This document shows, piece after piece, positions 1-8,369 of a stretch of DNA of 61,469 nucleotides. Under the pieces are notes generated by a model. That model saw only the letters and a list, made by a program, of their open reading frames with translations, was not told the DNA's origin and did not search any database. The position numbers and the translations under genes were made by a program. How positions within the stretch are numbered: position 1 is the stretch's first letter; every line of letters begins with the position of its first letter. Origin of the DNA: Rhizobiales bacterium CCH10-E5. GTDB lineage: Bacteria > Pseudomonadota > Alphaproteobacteria > Rhizobiales > Beijerinckiaceae. The stretch lies in NCBI GenBank assembly GCA_001556125.1, contig LSIG01000148.1, positions 1 to 61,469 on the forward strand, read 5' to 3'.

Positions 1-42
1 CGGCGCTCGACAGCGTCGCCAAGGACAAAGACGACCGAACCG

Positions 43-990
43 ATGTCTGCTGCCTTCGAGACCCGCACCGACGGCGTTGCCCTGACCTCGACCGGCGAGG
101 CGCGCGACTTCTTCGCGCTGCTGAAGCCGCGGGTGATGTCGCTCGTCATCATCACCGCCATGGCCGGCATGGCGACGGCGCCGGGCTCGGTGCATCCGGT
201 GATCGCGTTTGCCTCGCTGCTGGCGATCGCGGTGGGCGCCGGCGCCTCGGGCTGCCTGAATATGTGGTACGATGCCGACATCGACCAGTTGATGTCGCGC
301 ACCGCCAAGCGCCCGATCCCGTCCGGCCGCGTGCTGCCCTCGGAGGCGCTGGCCTTTGGCCTGACGCTGTCGATCGGCTCGGTGCTGGTGCTCGGCCTCG
401 TCGCCAACCTGCTGGCGGCGGCGATGCTCGCCTTCACGATCTTCTTCTACGCCGTCGTCTACTCGATGTGGCTGAAGCGCTGGACGCCGCAGAACATCGT
501 CATCGGCGGTGCCGCCGGCGCCTTCCCTCCCATGATCGGCGAGGCCGTCGTCACGGGCGATCTCGGCCTCCATTCGATCGTGCTGTTCGCGATCATCTTC
601 CTGTGGACGCCGCCGCATTTCTGGGCGCTGGCCCTCGTCAAGGCGGCCGATTACGGCCGCGCCGGCATCCCGATGATGCCGAACGCCGCCGGCCCGGCCG
701 CGACGCGCCGCCAGATCGTGCTCTACACGCTGCTGATGGCGCCCGTCGCCGTGCTGCCGGCGCTTATGGGCTTTGCGGGGCTGGCCTATCTCGTCGTCTC
801 GGTGACGACGGGCCTGGCGATGATCGTGCTGTCGCTGCGCGTCTGGCGCCGGACCGAGGGCGAGGCCGCCACCAAGGCCTGCTGGTCGCTGTTCGGCTTC
901 TCGATCCTCTATCTCTTCGGGCTGTTCGCCGTGCTGCTGGTCGAGAACGGCCTCGGGCTGATGTGGGCGCTGCCGAAGGTGATCGGATGA
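43..990 (+). CDS. ctaB: Protoheme IX farnesyltransferase (heme O synthase)
   Basis: A 315-residue multi-pass membrane prenyltransferase that transfers a farnesyl group to heme B to make heme O for the aa3 oxidase. The family motif is clear at about residues 73-95: the metal-diphosphate site NMWYDADID (NxxxDxxxD), then the [10 protein letters not shown] loop. Length is normal for CtaB/CyoE. The start at 43 gives the usual short cytoplasmic tail before the first helix. Bases 1-42 have no stop in any frame and cannot be assigned; the subunit I gene (ctaD) would be expected upstream. The stop overlaps the next start (ATGA), so it heads a translationally coupled oxidase assembly operon. Confidence 0.95.
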   Translation: MSAAFETRTDGVALTSTGEARDFFALLKPRVMSLVIITAMAGMATAPGSVHPVIAFASLLAIAVGAGASGCLNMWYDADIDQLMSRTAKRPIPSGRVLPSEALAFGLTLSIGSVLVLGLVANLLAAAMLAFTIFFYAVVYSMWLKRWTPQNIVIGGAAGAFPPMIGEAVVTGDLGLHSIVLFAIIFLWTPPHFWALALVKAADYGRAGIPMMPNAAGPAATRRQIVLYTLLMAPVAVLPALMGFAGLAYLVVSVTTGLAMIVLSLRVWRRTEGEAATKACWSLFGFSILYLFGLFAVLLVENGLGLMWALPKVIG

Positions 991-1157
991 GCGGGCCTCA
1001 GAAGCAGACGCCGCCGGCCGCCTTCTCGCCGGAGGACATGGCCCGGCGTCGTCGCCGCTCGATCGCGCTCGCCCTCGTCTTGGGCGGGCTCGTGGTGTTC
1101 TTCTTCGTCGTGACGCTGGTGAAGACCGGCCCCGCCATTCTCAACAGGCCGCTGTGA
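987..1157 (+). CDS. CoxF-like small membrane protein of the cytochrome oxidase operon
   Basis: A 56-residue protein that is easy to miss because it is so short. It starts on the ATGA overlap with ctaB and ends in a TGATG overlap with ctaG. A basic stretch ([10 protein letters not shown], residues 18-27) precedes one hydrophobic helix (about 27-46) and a short tail. Small single-helix proteins at this position between heme O synthase and Cox11/CtaG are known in alphaproteobacterial cox operons as CoxF. Their molecular role is not defined; participation in oxidase assembly is inferred from position. Confidence 0.8.
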   Translation: MSGPQKQTPPAAFSPEDMARRRRRSIALALVLGGLVVFFFVVTLVKTGPAILNRPL

Positions 1158-1771
1158 TGGACAAGCCCGCCTCAGCCCCGCAACGCCCCCAGAACCTCGG
1201 CCGCACCGCGCTGATCTGCACCGGCGTGGTGATGGGGATGACCGGCCTCTCCTTCGCGGCCGTGCCGCTCTACGACATGTTCTGCCGTGCGACCGGCTTC
1301 GGCGGCACGCCGAAGATCGGCACCGCCGCGGCGGGCAAGATCCTCGACCGGACGATGTCGGTGCGCTTCGACGCGAACGTCGCGCCGGGGCTGGGATGGA
1401 AGTTCGAGGCCGAGAGCCCCGAGATCAAGCTTCGGGTCGGCGAGACCAAGACGGTGTTCTACAAGATCACCAACCGCACCGACCGTCCGACGACGGGCAT
1501 CGCGAGCTACAACATCGCCCCCGACAAGGGCGCGGCCTTCTTCGTCAAGATCCAGTGCTTCTGCTTCACCGAGCACACGCTGCAGCCGGGCGAGAGCCTC
1601 GAGGCGCCGGTGGTGTTCTACATCGACCCCGAGATCGCCGATAAGCGCGAGCTCGACGGGCTGAAGGCGATCACGCTCTCCTACACCTATTTCCCGTCGA
1701 AATCGGGACAGCCGCTGGCCCAAAGCGGGGGCAACCCCGTCAAGGATGACGCGGGCAAGACGAACCTGTAG
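1157..1771 (+). CDS. ctaG: Cytochrome c oxidase assembly protein CtaG (Cox11 family)
   Basis: A 204-residue copper chaperone that delivers copper to the CuB centre of oxidase subunit I on the periplasmic face. One N-terminal helix (about residues 20-40) anchors a periplasmic Ig-like domain. The copper ligand motif CFCF is present in KIQCFCFTEH (about residues 130-139). The ATG at 1157 overlaps the preceding stop (TGATG); a GTG one codon upstream is the alternative. Length matches the family. It lies between the CoxF-like gene and subunit III, the usual order in this order of bacteria. Confidence 0.95.
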   Translation: MDKPASAPQRPQNLGRTALICTGVVMGMTGLSFAAVPLYDMFCRATGFGGTPKIGTAAAGKILDRTMSVRFDANVAPGLGWKFEAESPEIKLRVGETKTVFYKITNRTDRPTTGIASYNIAPDKGAAFFVKIQCFCFTEHTLQPGESLEAPVVFYIDPEIADKRELDGLKAITLSYTYFPSKSGQPLAQSGGNPVKDDAGKTNL

Positions 1772-1820
1772 AGACTTGCGCTGTAACGAGCGCTGCAAAA
1801 GCCGGACGCGGAGACTGTAG

Positions 1821-2678
1821 ATGGCCGGGGCCCATACCAAGAACCACGATTACCACCTCGTCGATCCGAGCCCGTGGCCTCTCGTCGGCTCGATCAGCGC
1901 GACTGTCATGGCGACGGGCGCCGTGATGTGGATGAAGGCGATGACGCTGGGCGGCATGAAGCTCGGCCCGCTCGTCTTCGGCATCGGGACGCTCGGCGTG
2001 CTCTACACCATGCTCTCGTGGTGGATGGATGTCGTCCGCGAGGCCGAGAAGGAAGGCCACCACACCCGCGTGGTGCAGATGCACCACCGCTACGGCATGC
2101 TGATGTTCATCGCCTCCGAGGTGATGTTCTTCGTCGCCTGGTTCTGGGCCTTCTTCGACGCCAGCCTCTTCGCCGGCGAGGCGATCAACTACACCCGCAA
2201 GGAGTTCACCGGCGGCGTCTGGCCCCCGACCGGCATCCAGACCTTCGACCCCTGGCACCTGCCCCTGCTCAACACGCTGATCCTGCTGACCTCGGGCACG
2301 ACCGTGACCTGGGCCCATCACGCGCTGATCCATGGCGACCGCAAGGGCCTGAAGCAGGGTCTTTGGCTGACCGTGATCCTCGGCGTGCTCTTCACCGCCT
2401 GCCAGGTCTACGAGTACTCGCACGCCGCCTTCGCCTTCAGCGGCCACATCTATGGCGCGACCTTCTATATGGCGACGGGCTTCCACGGCGCGCATGTCGT
2501 GATCGGAACGATCTTCCTCGCCGTCTGCCTGTACCGGGCCTATCTCGGCCACTTCAAGCCGCAGCAGCATCTCGGCTTCGAATTCGCGGCCTGGTACTGG
2601 CACTTCGTCGACGTGGTCTGGCTGTTCCTCTTCGCCGCGATCTATGTCTGGGCGGCGGGCACCCCTGCGGCGCACTGA
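1821..2678 (+). CDS. ctaE: Cytochrome c oxidase subunit III
   Basis: A 285-residue subunit III of the aa3-type haem-copper oxidase, a seven-helix inner-membrane protein. Recognisable blocks are [18 protein letters not shown] (about 88-105), the [12 protein letters not shown] loop (about 168-179), and the C-terminal [14 protein letters not shown] helix. A purine-rich GGAGA lies about 9 bases before the ATG. It follows ctaG by about 50 bases and is followed by a hairpin that probably reduces read-through. Symbols ctaE and coxC are both used for this gene. Confidence 0.96.
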   Translation: MAGAHTKNHDYHLVDPSPWPLVGSISATVMATGAVMWMKAMTLGGMKLGPLVFGIGTLGVLYTMLSWWMDVVREAEKEGHHTRVVQMHHRYGMLMFIASEVMFFVAWFWAFFDASLFAGEAINYTRKEFTGGVWPPTGIQTFDPWHLPLLNTLILLTSGTTVTWAHHALIHGDRKGLKQGLWLTVILGVLFTACQVYEYSHAAFAFSGHIYGATFYMATGFHGAHVVIGTIFLAVCLYRAYLGHFKPQQHLGFEFAAWYWHFVDVVWLFLFAAIYVWAAGTPAAH

Positions 2679-2702
2679 GGCAAGCCGCCATCAGAACCCT
2701 GG

Positions 2703-2731
2703 AAAGGCGGCCTCGGCCGCCTTTCGCTTTT
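2703..2731 (+). terminator. Rho-independent terminator or attenuator after ctaE
   Basis: A perfect GC-rich inverted repeat (AAAGGCGGCC at 2703-2712, GGCCGCCTTT at 2715-2724) is followed by a T-rich run ending in TTTT. The two central bases are too few for a loop, so the real stem is a few pairs shorter. It lies 25 bases after the ctaE stop and just before the AGGAGG ribosome binding site of the next gene, so it could end or attenuate the oxidase transcript. Confidence 0.75.
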
Positions 2732-2743
2732 CAGGAGGCCGCC

Positions 2744-3118
2744 ATGGCCGAGGACCACGTCCATCTCCCCTCGCCCTATTCGACCGGCCTCGCCGGCCGC
2801 TGCCCGCGCTGCGGCGAGGGCAAGCTGTTCGAGGGCTTCCTGAAGCTGCGGCCGCGCTGCGTGGCCTGCGGGCTCGACTACGGCTTCGCCGATTCGGCCG
2901 ACGGGCCTGCGGTTTTCATCATGCTGATCGCGGGCTTCGCCGTGCTGGGCGCGGCGCTCGCGGTCGAGATCGCCTATGAGCCGCCGATCTGGCTGCATCT
3001 GGTGATCTGGCTGCCGCTGGCGGTGATCGTCTGCCTCGCCCTGCTGCGGCCGATGAAGGGCCTCGCGGTGGCGCTGCAATATGTCCACAAGGCGCAGGAA
3101 GGCAGGCGCGAACAGTGA
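2744..3118 (+). CDS. DUF983 family membrane protein
   Basis: A 124-residue protein with an N-terminal zinc-ribbon-like segment containing two CxxC pairs (RCPRCGEG near residue 20 and RCVACG near 38), then two hydrophobic helices (about 57-77 and 82-102). DUF983 proteins occur between subunit III and SURF1 genes in many alphaproteobacteria, and a role in oxidase biogenesis is inferred from that. A strong AGGAGG lies 7 bases before the ATG. The stop overlaps the GTG start of surf1, so the two are translationally coupled. Confidence 0.9.
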   Translation: MAEDHVHLPSPYSTGLAGRCPRCGEGKLFEGFLKLRPRCVACGLDYGFADSADGPAVFIMLIAGFAVLGAALAVEIAYEPPIWLHLVIWLPLAVIVCLALLRPMKGLAVALQYVHKAQEGRREQ

Positions 3119-3885
3119 GCGAGACCGCCCCCTCGGCTGCCCCCTCCCCGCGCCGTCCGCGCCTGCTCTGGCCAGCGCTGCTCTCGATTCTCGGCGTCGC
3201 GATCCTGTGCTCGCTCGGCAGCTGGCAGATCGCGCGGATGAGCGAGAAGCGCGCCTTCATCGAGCGCCTGACCGCGCAGGCGGCCGGCGCGCCCGCCGCC
3301 ATGCCGCCAGCCGCGAGCTGGGCTGCGCTCGACCCCGCCGCCCTCGACCTGACGCGGGTGAGCGCACGGGGGACCTTCATCGACGGGCCCTTTGCCGGGG
3401 TCCGCACCACCATCGCCGCCGGCGAGCGCGGCACGCGCCAGCTCGCCGGCTTCGGCCGCTGGATCTTTCAGGGCTTCCGGCTCGACGATGGCGGCGTCAT
3501 CCTGGTCAATCGCGGCTTCGTGCCGGAGGGGCGCCTCGGCGAGATCAAGCCGGCCTCGGGCCCGGCGACGGTCATCGGCTTCCTGCGCGCAGCCGAGGCC
3601 CGCGGTTCCTTCACGCCGGCCGACCTGCCGGCGCAGCGCGAGTTCTACACCCGCGACCCCGCCGCCATCGCCGCCTCGCTCGGCTTGGGAGCGGCCGCGC
3701 CGTTCTATCTCGAGGCCGAGCGCCAGGGCGACGGGCTGACGCCCCCGGCCGGCGTCGACGCCAAGGAGCTGATCGCGCGCATCCCCGACAACCACCTGTC
3801 CTATGCGCTGACCTGGTTCGGGCTGGCGCTGACGCTGATCGGGGTGTTCGCGGCGTTCGCCTGGCAGGGGCGCAGGAAGGGCTAG
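3115..3885 (+). CDS. SURF1 family cytochrome oxidase assembly protein
   Basis: A 256-residue SURF1/Shy1 family protein that helps insert haem a into subunit I. It has the family layout: an N-terminal helix (about 17-37), a periplasmic domain containing LVNRGFVPEG (about 130), and a C-terminal helix (LTWFGLALTLIGVFAAFAW, about 229-247). The start is GTG on a GTGA overlap with the DUF983 gene. Its last 96 bases (3795-3890) are almost exactly repeated 843 bases downstream, on the far side of an inserted gene, so the 3' end of this gene was a recombination or insertion point. Confidence 0.93.
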   Translation: MSETAPSAAPSPRRPRLLWPALLSILGVAILCSLGSWQIARMSEKRAFIERLTAQAAGAPAAMPPAASWAALDPAALDLTRVSARGTFIDGPFAGVRTTIAAGERGTRQLAGFGRWIFQGFRLDDGGVILVNRGFVPEGRLGEIKPASGPATVIGFLRAAEARGSFTPADLPAQREFYTRDPAAIAASLGLGAAAPFYLEAERQGDGLTPPAGVDAKELIARIPDNHLSYALTWFGLALTLIGVFAAFAWQGRRKG

Positions 3886-3890
3886 GACAT
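3795..3890 (+). repeat. 96-bp direct repeat, copy 1 (SURF1 3' end)
   Basis: This segment covers the last codons and stop of the SURF1 gene and ends on the start codon of the next gene. The same 96 bases recur at 4638-4733 with two mismatches. The repeats flank the gene at 3889-4614, as expected if that gene entered as an insertion that regenerated the SURF1 tail, or by an unequal recombination event. Confidence 0.95.
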
Positions 3891-4614
3891 GGCCATGCGC
3901 CGGCTGCTGTTGCTGTGTTTGCTGCCACTGGCCGCTTGGGGCGTCTGGACCACTCTTATCTGGCCCAGCTACGAACATCGCTTGCGCATCAGCATCGCTG
4001 TCGAGACCCCCGAGGGGCTGAAGCAGGGCTCGTCCGTCTGGTCAGTCAGTTGCACCGAACCGGTCCGAGGGGGCGGCTGGAGCTTCATGACAGGCGGTTG
4101 CACAACCGTCGGCGAAGCCGTTTTTGTCGAGCTCGGTCAGGGGCGGAATCTCATAGGGCTTATGGCGCGGGGAGCCCTGGGCGACGGGGTTGATGTCTAC
4201 GATATCGCCGCCGTTGCATTCGACCGACAGGGTGTCCCTAAAGACCGCTTCTGGTACCCTTATGCCCCGACCTGGTCCGGCGTGCGCGAACTGCGCGGGA
4301 ACAACATTCCGACTTTGGCCAGCTTTTCCGATCTCAACGACCCGGCGACGGGCCGCGTGGTTCCCGCGACGGATGCTGGCTTCGCCGCAACCTTCGGTCC
4401 GGGTTACCGCTTGGCGTCCCTCACGCTCCAGGCTGTCCCTGTTGGCTTGTGGCCGTTCAATCTCATCGGCCTTTGGGGCACGCCGGTTACAAGAGGAATA
4501 GAAGCGCACGTGAAATGGATGGATGACCCGAACATCATCGACAATCCAGGCTGGATGAGGCTGCCGGAGATCACGCGAAACATCATTCAGGCTATGCGCA
4601 AGCCGTATCGTTAA
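3889..4614 (+). CDS. Membrane-anchored protein of unknown function, inserted at the SURF1 3' end
   Basis: A 241-residue protein I do not recognise. An N-terminal hydrophobic segment (about residues 4-26, RRLLLLCLLPLAAWGVW) suggests a signal anchor, so the rest is probably periplasmic. Visible blocks are IAVETPEGLKQGSSV (about 35-50), GEAVFVELGQG (about 75-86) and a Trp/Pro-rich C-terminus; two Cys (about 54 and 69) could pair. Its codon use is less GC-biased than its neighbours, suggesting transfer. It starts 3 bases after the SURF1 stop and is bracketed by 96-bp direct repeats of the SURF1 tail. No function can be assigned. Confidence 0.75.
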   Translation: MAMRRLLLLCLLPLAAWGVWTTLIWPSYEHRLRISIAVETPEGLKQGSSVWSVSCTEPVRGGGWSFMTGGCTTVGEAVFVELGQGRNLIGLMARGALGDGVDVYDIAAVAFDRQGVPKDRFWYPYAPTWSGVRELRGNNIPTLASFSDLNDPATGRVVPATDAGFAATFGPGYRLASLTLQAVPVGLWPFNLIGLWGTPVTRGIEAHVKWMDDPNIIDNPGWMRLPEITRNIIQAMRKPYR

Positions 4615-4637
4615 GAAGACAGCGCCGGCACGAAAAG

Positions 4638-4733
4638 CCTGTCCTATGCGCTGACCTGGTTCGGACTGGCGCTGACGCTGATCGGGGTGTTCGCGGCGTT
4701 CGCCTGGCAGGCGCGCAGGAAGGGCTAGGACAT
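4638..4733 (+). pseudogene. Duplicate SURF1 3' fragment (96-bp direct repeat, copy 2)
   Basis: This fragment encodes only the last ~28 residues of SURF1 (LSYALTWFGLALTLIGV onward) and its stop, with no start of its own. It differs from 3795-3890 at two positions (a G/A and a G/C). It is the right-hand boundary of the inserted segment carrying the gene at 3889-4614. The near identity suggests a recent event or continuing gene conversion. Confidence 0.9.
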
Positions 4734-5003
4734 CGATTGAGAAGTCGCGCCCGTCACAACAGGCCGTCATCCTGGACGAGCCGCGCAGCGACGAAGTCCG
4801 GGATCCATCCTAGGGGATCGACGCTGCTCTATGATGGATCCCGGTCGACCTCCGGTCGCCCAGGATGACGTGCCAGAGCTGGCGACAGCTGAGTGCTTCG
4901 AACAGTTCGACCGCTATCGCGTTCAAGGCTTTGCCCTCGCCGGCCGGCGGGCCTATAGCTGTCCTCACCCCGACATCACGCCAGACCACCGAGACAAGAC
5001 GCC
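4734..5003. other. Intergenic region before thrC containing a palindromic repeat
   Basis: Together with 4615-4733, this makes a stretch of nearly 390 bases with no intact gene. Its left part is the SURF1 fragment, its middle a large imperfect palindrome (4765-4870), and the rest the leader of thrC. I see no convincing promoter boxes or small gene here. Confidence 0.6.
4765..4870. repeat. Intergenic palindromic repeat (REP-like)
   Basis: Two nested perfect arm pairs form a long hairpin: CGTCATCCTGG (4765-4775) with CCAGGATGACG (4860-4870), and CCGGGATCCATC (4798-4809) with GATGGATCCCGG (4833-4844). This type of non-coding palindrome, with CGTCATCCTGG ends and a GGATCC core, resembles dispersed intergenic repeats I associate with Hyphomicrobiales genomes. 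Here it sits next to the insertion junction, upstream of thrC. Confidence 0.8.
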
Positions 5004-6419
5004 GTGCTGCATGTGTCCACCCGCGGGGAGGCTCCCGCCCTCTCCTTCTCCGATGCGCTGCTGGCCGGGCTCGCCCGCGATGGCGGGCTCTATGTGCCCA
5101 AAGCCTGGCCAACGCTGACGGCTGGCGAGATCGCCGGCTTTTCCGGCCGCAGCTATGCCGACGTCGCCGAGCGGATCGTCGGAGCGCTGGCCGATGGCGA
5201 TGTCGAAGGGTCGGCGCTGTCGGCGATGATCGCCGAGGCCTATGTCACCTTCCGGCACCCGGCCGTCTGCCCGCTCAACCAGATCGGCGACAATCTCTTC
5301 GTGCTGGAGCTGTTCCACGGCCCGACGCTCGCCTTCAAGGACGTGGCGATGCAGTTGCTCGGGCGGCTGATGGACCATGTGCTGAAGCTGCGCGGCGAGC
5401 GCGCCACCATCGTCGGCGCGACCTCGGGTGATACCGGCGGCGCGGCGATCGACGCCTTCAAAGGCCTCGAGCGGGTCGATGTCTTCATCCTCTATCCGCA
5501 GGGCCGCGTCTCGGACGTGCAGCGCCGGCAGATGACGACGGTCGAGGCCGACAACGTCCATGCGGTCGCGGTCGAGGGCACCTTCGACGACTGCCAGAAC
5601 CTGGTGAAGGCGCTGTTCAACCACCACGCCTTCCGCGACGAGATCGGCCTGTCCGGCGTGAACTCGATCAACTGGGCCCGCATCGCGGCGCAGGTGGTCT
5701 ATTACTTCACCTCCGCCGTCTCGCTCGGTGCACCCGGCCGCAAGGTCTCCTTCGCCGTACCGACCGGGAATTTCGGCGACGTGCTGGCCGGATACGTCGC
5801 CAAGCGCATGGGGCTGCCGATCGAGCGGCTGCTGATCGGCACCAACAGCAACGACATTCTGGCGCGCACGCTCGCCACCGGCGCCTACGAGATGAAGGGC
5901 GTGCATGCCACGACCTCGCCCTCGATGGACATCCAGATCTCCTCGAATTTCGAGCGGCTGCTGTTCGAGGTACATGGCCGGGACGGTGCGGCCGTGCGGC
6001 GGCTGATGCAGTCGCTCCAGCAATCGGGGCGCTTCGAGATCGCGGCCGAGCCGCTGTCCGCCATCCGCGCCGAGTTCGACGCCACCGGCATCGACGAGGC
6101 GGCGACCTCGGCCGAGATCGGCCGGACCTGGCGCGAGGCGGGCTATCTGCTCGATCCGCATACCGCGGTCGGCGTCGCGGCGGCGCGCGGCGGGCTCGCG
6201 CGCGATCCGGCGACGCCGATGATCGTGCTCGGCACGGCCCATCCGGCCAAGTTCCCCGCCGCGGTGAAGGCGGCGAGCGGCGTCACGCCGTCTCTGCCGG
6301 CGCATCTCGGCGATCTGATGGAGCGCGAGGAGCGCTTCACCCTGCTGCCCAATGACCAGGGCGCGGTCGAGGCCTTCGTGCGGGCCAAGGCGCGGGCGGT
6401 GCGGAGCGCGGCGGCATGA
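5004..6419 (+). CDS. thrC: Threonine synthase
   Basis: A 471-residue PLP enzyme converting O-phosphohomoserine to threonine, the step after ThrB (encoded at 16067-17032). The N-terminus LHVSTRGEAPALSFSDALL is the conserved threonine synthase start, which supports the GTG at 5004. The PLP lysine is Lys112 in GPTLAFKDVAM, and the phosphate-binding glycine loop is GATSGDTGGAA (about 139-149). Length fits the long proteobacterial/fungal type. The stop overlaps the next ATG (ATGA), coupling it to the M16 peptidase. Confidence 0.96.
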   Translation: MLHVSTRGEAPALSFSDALLAGLARDGGLYVPKAWPTLTAGEIAGFSGRSYADVAERIVGALADGDVEGSALSAMIAEAYVTFRHPAVCPLNQIGDNLFVLELFHGPTLAFKDVAMQLLGRLMDHVLKLRGERATIVGATSGDTGGAAIDAFKGLERVDVFILYPQGRVSDVQRRQMTTVEADNVHAVAVEGTFDDCQNLVKALFNHHAFRDEIGLSGVNSINWARIAAQVVYYFTSAVSLGAPGRKVSFAVPTGNFGDVLAGYVAKRMGLPIERLLIGTNSNDILARTLATGAYEMKGVHATTSPSMDIQISSNFERLLFEVHGRDGAAVRRLMQSLQQSGRFEIAAEPLSAIRAEFDATGIDEAATSAEIGRTWREAGYLLDPHTAVGVAAARGGLARDPATPMIVLGTAHPAKFPAAVKAASGVTPSLPAHLGDLMEREERFTLLPNDQGAVEAFVRAKARAVRSAAA

Positions 6420-7765
6420 GCGCGGAGATGAGCGCAGCCGGCCCGGCCGAGACGGCCGAGGTCGCAGCCAGCGGGGTTCGCGGCGCGCATGACCCCTCCG
6501 TCGGGCTGACGACGCTGCCGTCTGGCCTGCGGATCGTCTCGCAGCGCATGGACCATGCCGCCACCGTCTCGCTCGGCATCTGGATCGGCGCGGGCTCGCG
6601 CGACGAGCTGCCCCATGAGCACGGGCTCGCCCATCTGCTTGAGCACATGGCCTTCAAGGGCACGGCGCGGCGCAGCGCACTGCAGATCGCCGAGGAGATC
6701 GAGAGCGTCGGCGGCGATCTCAATGCCGCGACCTCGGTCGAATACACCTGCTACACCGCCCGCGTTCTCGGCTCCGACCTGCCGCTGGCGGTCGACATCC
6801 TCTCCGACATCCTCACCGCCTCCTCGCTCACCGAGGAGGAGCTGAAGCGGGAGAAGGGCGTGATCCTGCAGGAGATCGGCGCCGTGCAGGATACGCCGGA
6901 CGATCTCGTCTATGACCGCTTCCTGCAGGCGGCCTTCCCGGACCAGCCGCTCGGCCGGCCGATCCTCGGCACCGCCGAGACGGTGAAGAGCTTCACCCCC
7001 GACGCGATCCGCGCCTATCTCGCGCGGCACTACCATGCCGGCAACATGGTGCTGGCGGCGTCCGGCGCGGTGGATCACGGGGAGCTGGTCGCACTGGCTG
7101 AGCAGCATCTTGCCGCCCTCCCCGCCAGTCCCGCCACGCCGCCCGCCCGCGAGGAGGGCCATTATCGCGGCGGCGAGGCGCGCGTCGGCAGCGACGAAGA
7201 GCAGGTCCATCTCGTGCTCGGCTTCCCGGGACAGGCCTTCAAGGACGGGGCGCATTATCCTCTGCAGATCTTCTCCTCGGTTCTCGGCGGCGGGCTGTCC
7301 TCGCGGCTGTTCCAGGAGGTGCGCGAGAAGCGCGGGCTCGCCTATGCGATCGACGCCTTCCACTGGCCCTTCTCCGATTGCGGCGTCTTCGGCATCGGCG
7401 CCGGCACGGCGCCGGAGGATGTCGGCGAGCTGATCGAGGTCGCGCTGTCCTGCCTGCGGCAGGCGGCGGAGGACACGACGGAGGCCGAGGTCGCCCGCGC
7501 GCGGGCGCAGATGAAGGTCGGGCTGCTGGCCTCGCTCGAAAGCCCCGGCGGCAAGCTCGACCAGATGGCGCGGCAGGTGCTGCTGTTCGGCCGGGCGATC
7601 CCGCGCGAGGAGCTGGCGGCGCGGCTCGACGCGGTGACGCTGGAGGATGTCCGCGCGGCGGGGCGCTCGCTGCTCGGCCACCAGCCGACGGTGGCCGCGG
7701 TCGGCCCACTCAAGGGCCTGCCTCCGGCCAAGGCGCTCAAACACCCGGCGCGGGCGGGCGCGTGA
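6416..7765 (+). CDS. M16 family zinc metallopeptidase (processing-peptidase-like)
   Basis: A 449-residue single-unit M16B peptidase related to the beta subunit of mitochondrial processing peptidase. The inverted zinc motif HxxEH is His73-Leu-Leu-Glu76-His77 (HGLAHLLEHMAFKGT), and the distal Glu lies in the ETVKSF/EEIESVGGDLNA part. The C-terminal R/Y substrate motif is seen in GLSSRLFQEVREKRGLAY (about 290-310). No signal peptide is apparent. The first 25 residues look non-conserved; a later start is possible. Placement between thrC and a GNAT gene is common in Hyphomicrobiales. This is the third M16 gene in the window. Confidence 0.93.
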   Translation: MSAEMSAAGPAETAEVAASGVRGAHDPSVGLTTLPSGLRIVSQRMDHAATVSLGIWIGAGSRDELPHEHGLAHLLEHMAFKGTARRSALQIAEEIESVGGDLNAATSVEYTCYTARVLGSDLPLAVDILSDILTASSLTEEELKREKGVILQEIGAVQDTPDDLVYDRFLQAAFPDQPLGRPILGTAETVKSFTPDAIRAYLARHYHAGNMVLAASGAVDHGELVALAEQHLAALPASPATPPAREEGHYRGGEARVGSDEEQVHLVLGFPGQAFKDGAHYPLQIFSSVLGGGLSSRLFQEVREKRGLAYAIDAFHWPFSDCGVFGIGAGTAPEDVGELIEVALSCLRQAAEDTTEAEVARARAQMKVGLLASLESPGGKLDQMARQVLLFGRAIPREELAARLDAVTLEDVRAAGRSLLGHQPTVAAVGPLKGLPPAKALKHPARAGA

Positions 7766-7769
7766 CGCC

Positions 7770-8369
7770 ATGGCGCTGTTCCGCTTCTCGACCGAGCCGC
7801 CGACACGCCCGCTGATCCGGACCGAGAACCTGATCCTGCGGGCGCCGCAGGCCTCGGACTACGCGGCTTGGTCGCTCTTGCGCATCGAGAGCCGCGCCTT
7901 CCTGACGCCCTGGGAGCCGGTCTGGAACGAGGACGACCTGACGCGCAACTCCTTTCGCCTGCGGGTGAAGCGGGCGGCGCGCGAGATCGCGTCCGACGAG
8001 GCCTATTCGCTGTTCGTGCTCGATGCCCGCAGCGAGATGCTGCTGGGCGGTCTCACGCTCGGTCTGGTGCGGCGCGGTGTCGCCCAGGCCTGCACGCTCG
8101 GCTACTGGATGGGCGCGCGCCATGCCGGCAAGGGCCATATGAGCGAGGCGGTGCGCGGCGCGCTGCGCTTCGCCTTCCAGGATCTAGCGCTGCACCGGGT
8201 CGAGGCCGCCTGCCTCCCCAGCAACGAGCCTTCGCGCCGGCTGCTCGAGCGCGTCGGTTTCCGGCATGAGGGCTTGGCCCGCTCCTATCTGCGCATCAAC
8301 GGCGCCTGGGCCGATCACCTGCTCTATGCCGCGCTCGCCAGCGACCGGCTGCCGGGCGAGGGGCGATGA
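7770..8369 (+). CDS. GNAT family N-acetyltransferase (RimJ/RimL-like)
   Basis: A 199-residue acetyltransferase of the RimJ/RimL type, which typically acetylates N-terminal alpha-amino groups of ribosomal or other proteins. Visible features are an N-terminal [15 protein letters not shown], the acetyl-CoA loop region [18 protein letters not shown] (about 110-127), and the C-terminal [18 protein letters not shown] (about 151-168) typical of this subfamily. It starts 4 bases after the peptidase stop, and its own stop overlaps the next gene, so all four genes from thrC appear co-transcribed. The substrate is unknown. Confidence 0.88.
   Translation: MALFRFSTEPPTRPLIRTENLILRAPQASDYAAWSLLRIESRAFLTPWEPVWNEDDLTRNSFRLRVKRAAREIASDEAYSLFVLDARSEMLLGGLTLGLVRRGVAQACTLGYWMGARHAGKGHMSEAVRGALRFAFQDLALHRVEAACLPSNEPSRRLLERVGFRHEGLARSYLRINGAWADHLLYAALASDRLPGEGR

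Noticed and set aside
1..42. Possible end of the subunit I gene (ctaD)
   Set aside because: No stop codon is visible in any frame in this part and no family sequence can be recognised.
264..986. Apparent long frame running through ctaB into the CoxF-like gene
   Set aside because: Only the last 56 codons (987-1157) are real; the rest is a shadow of ctaB.
4831..5118. Small + strand frame before thrC
   Set aside because: It runs through the palindromic repeat and into the start of thrC in another frame.
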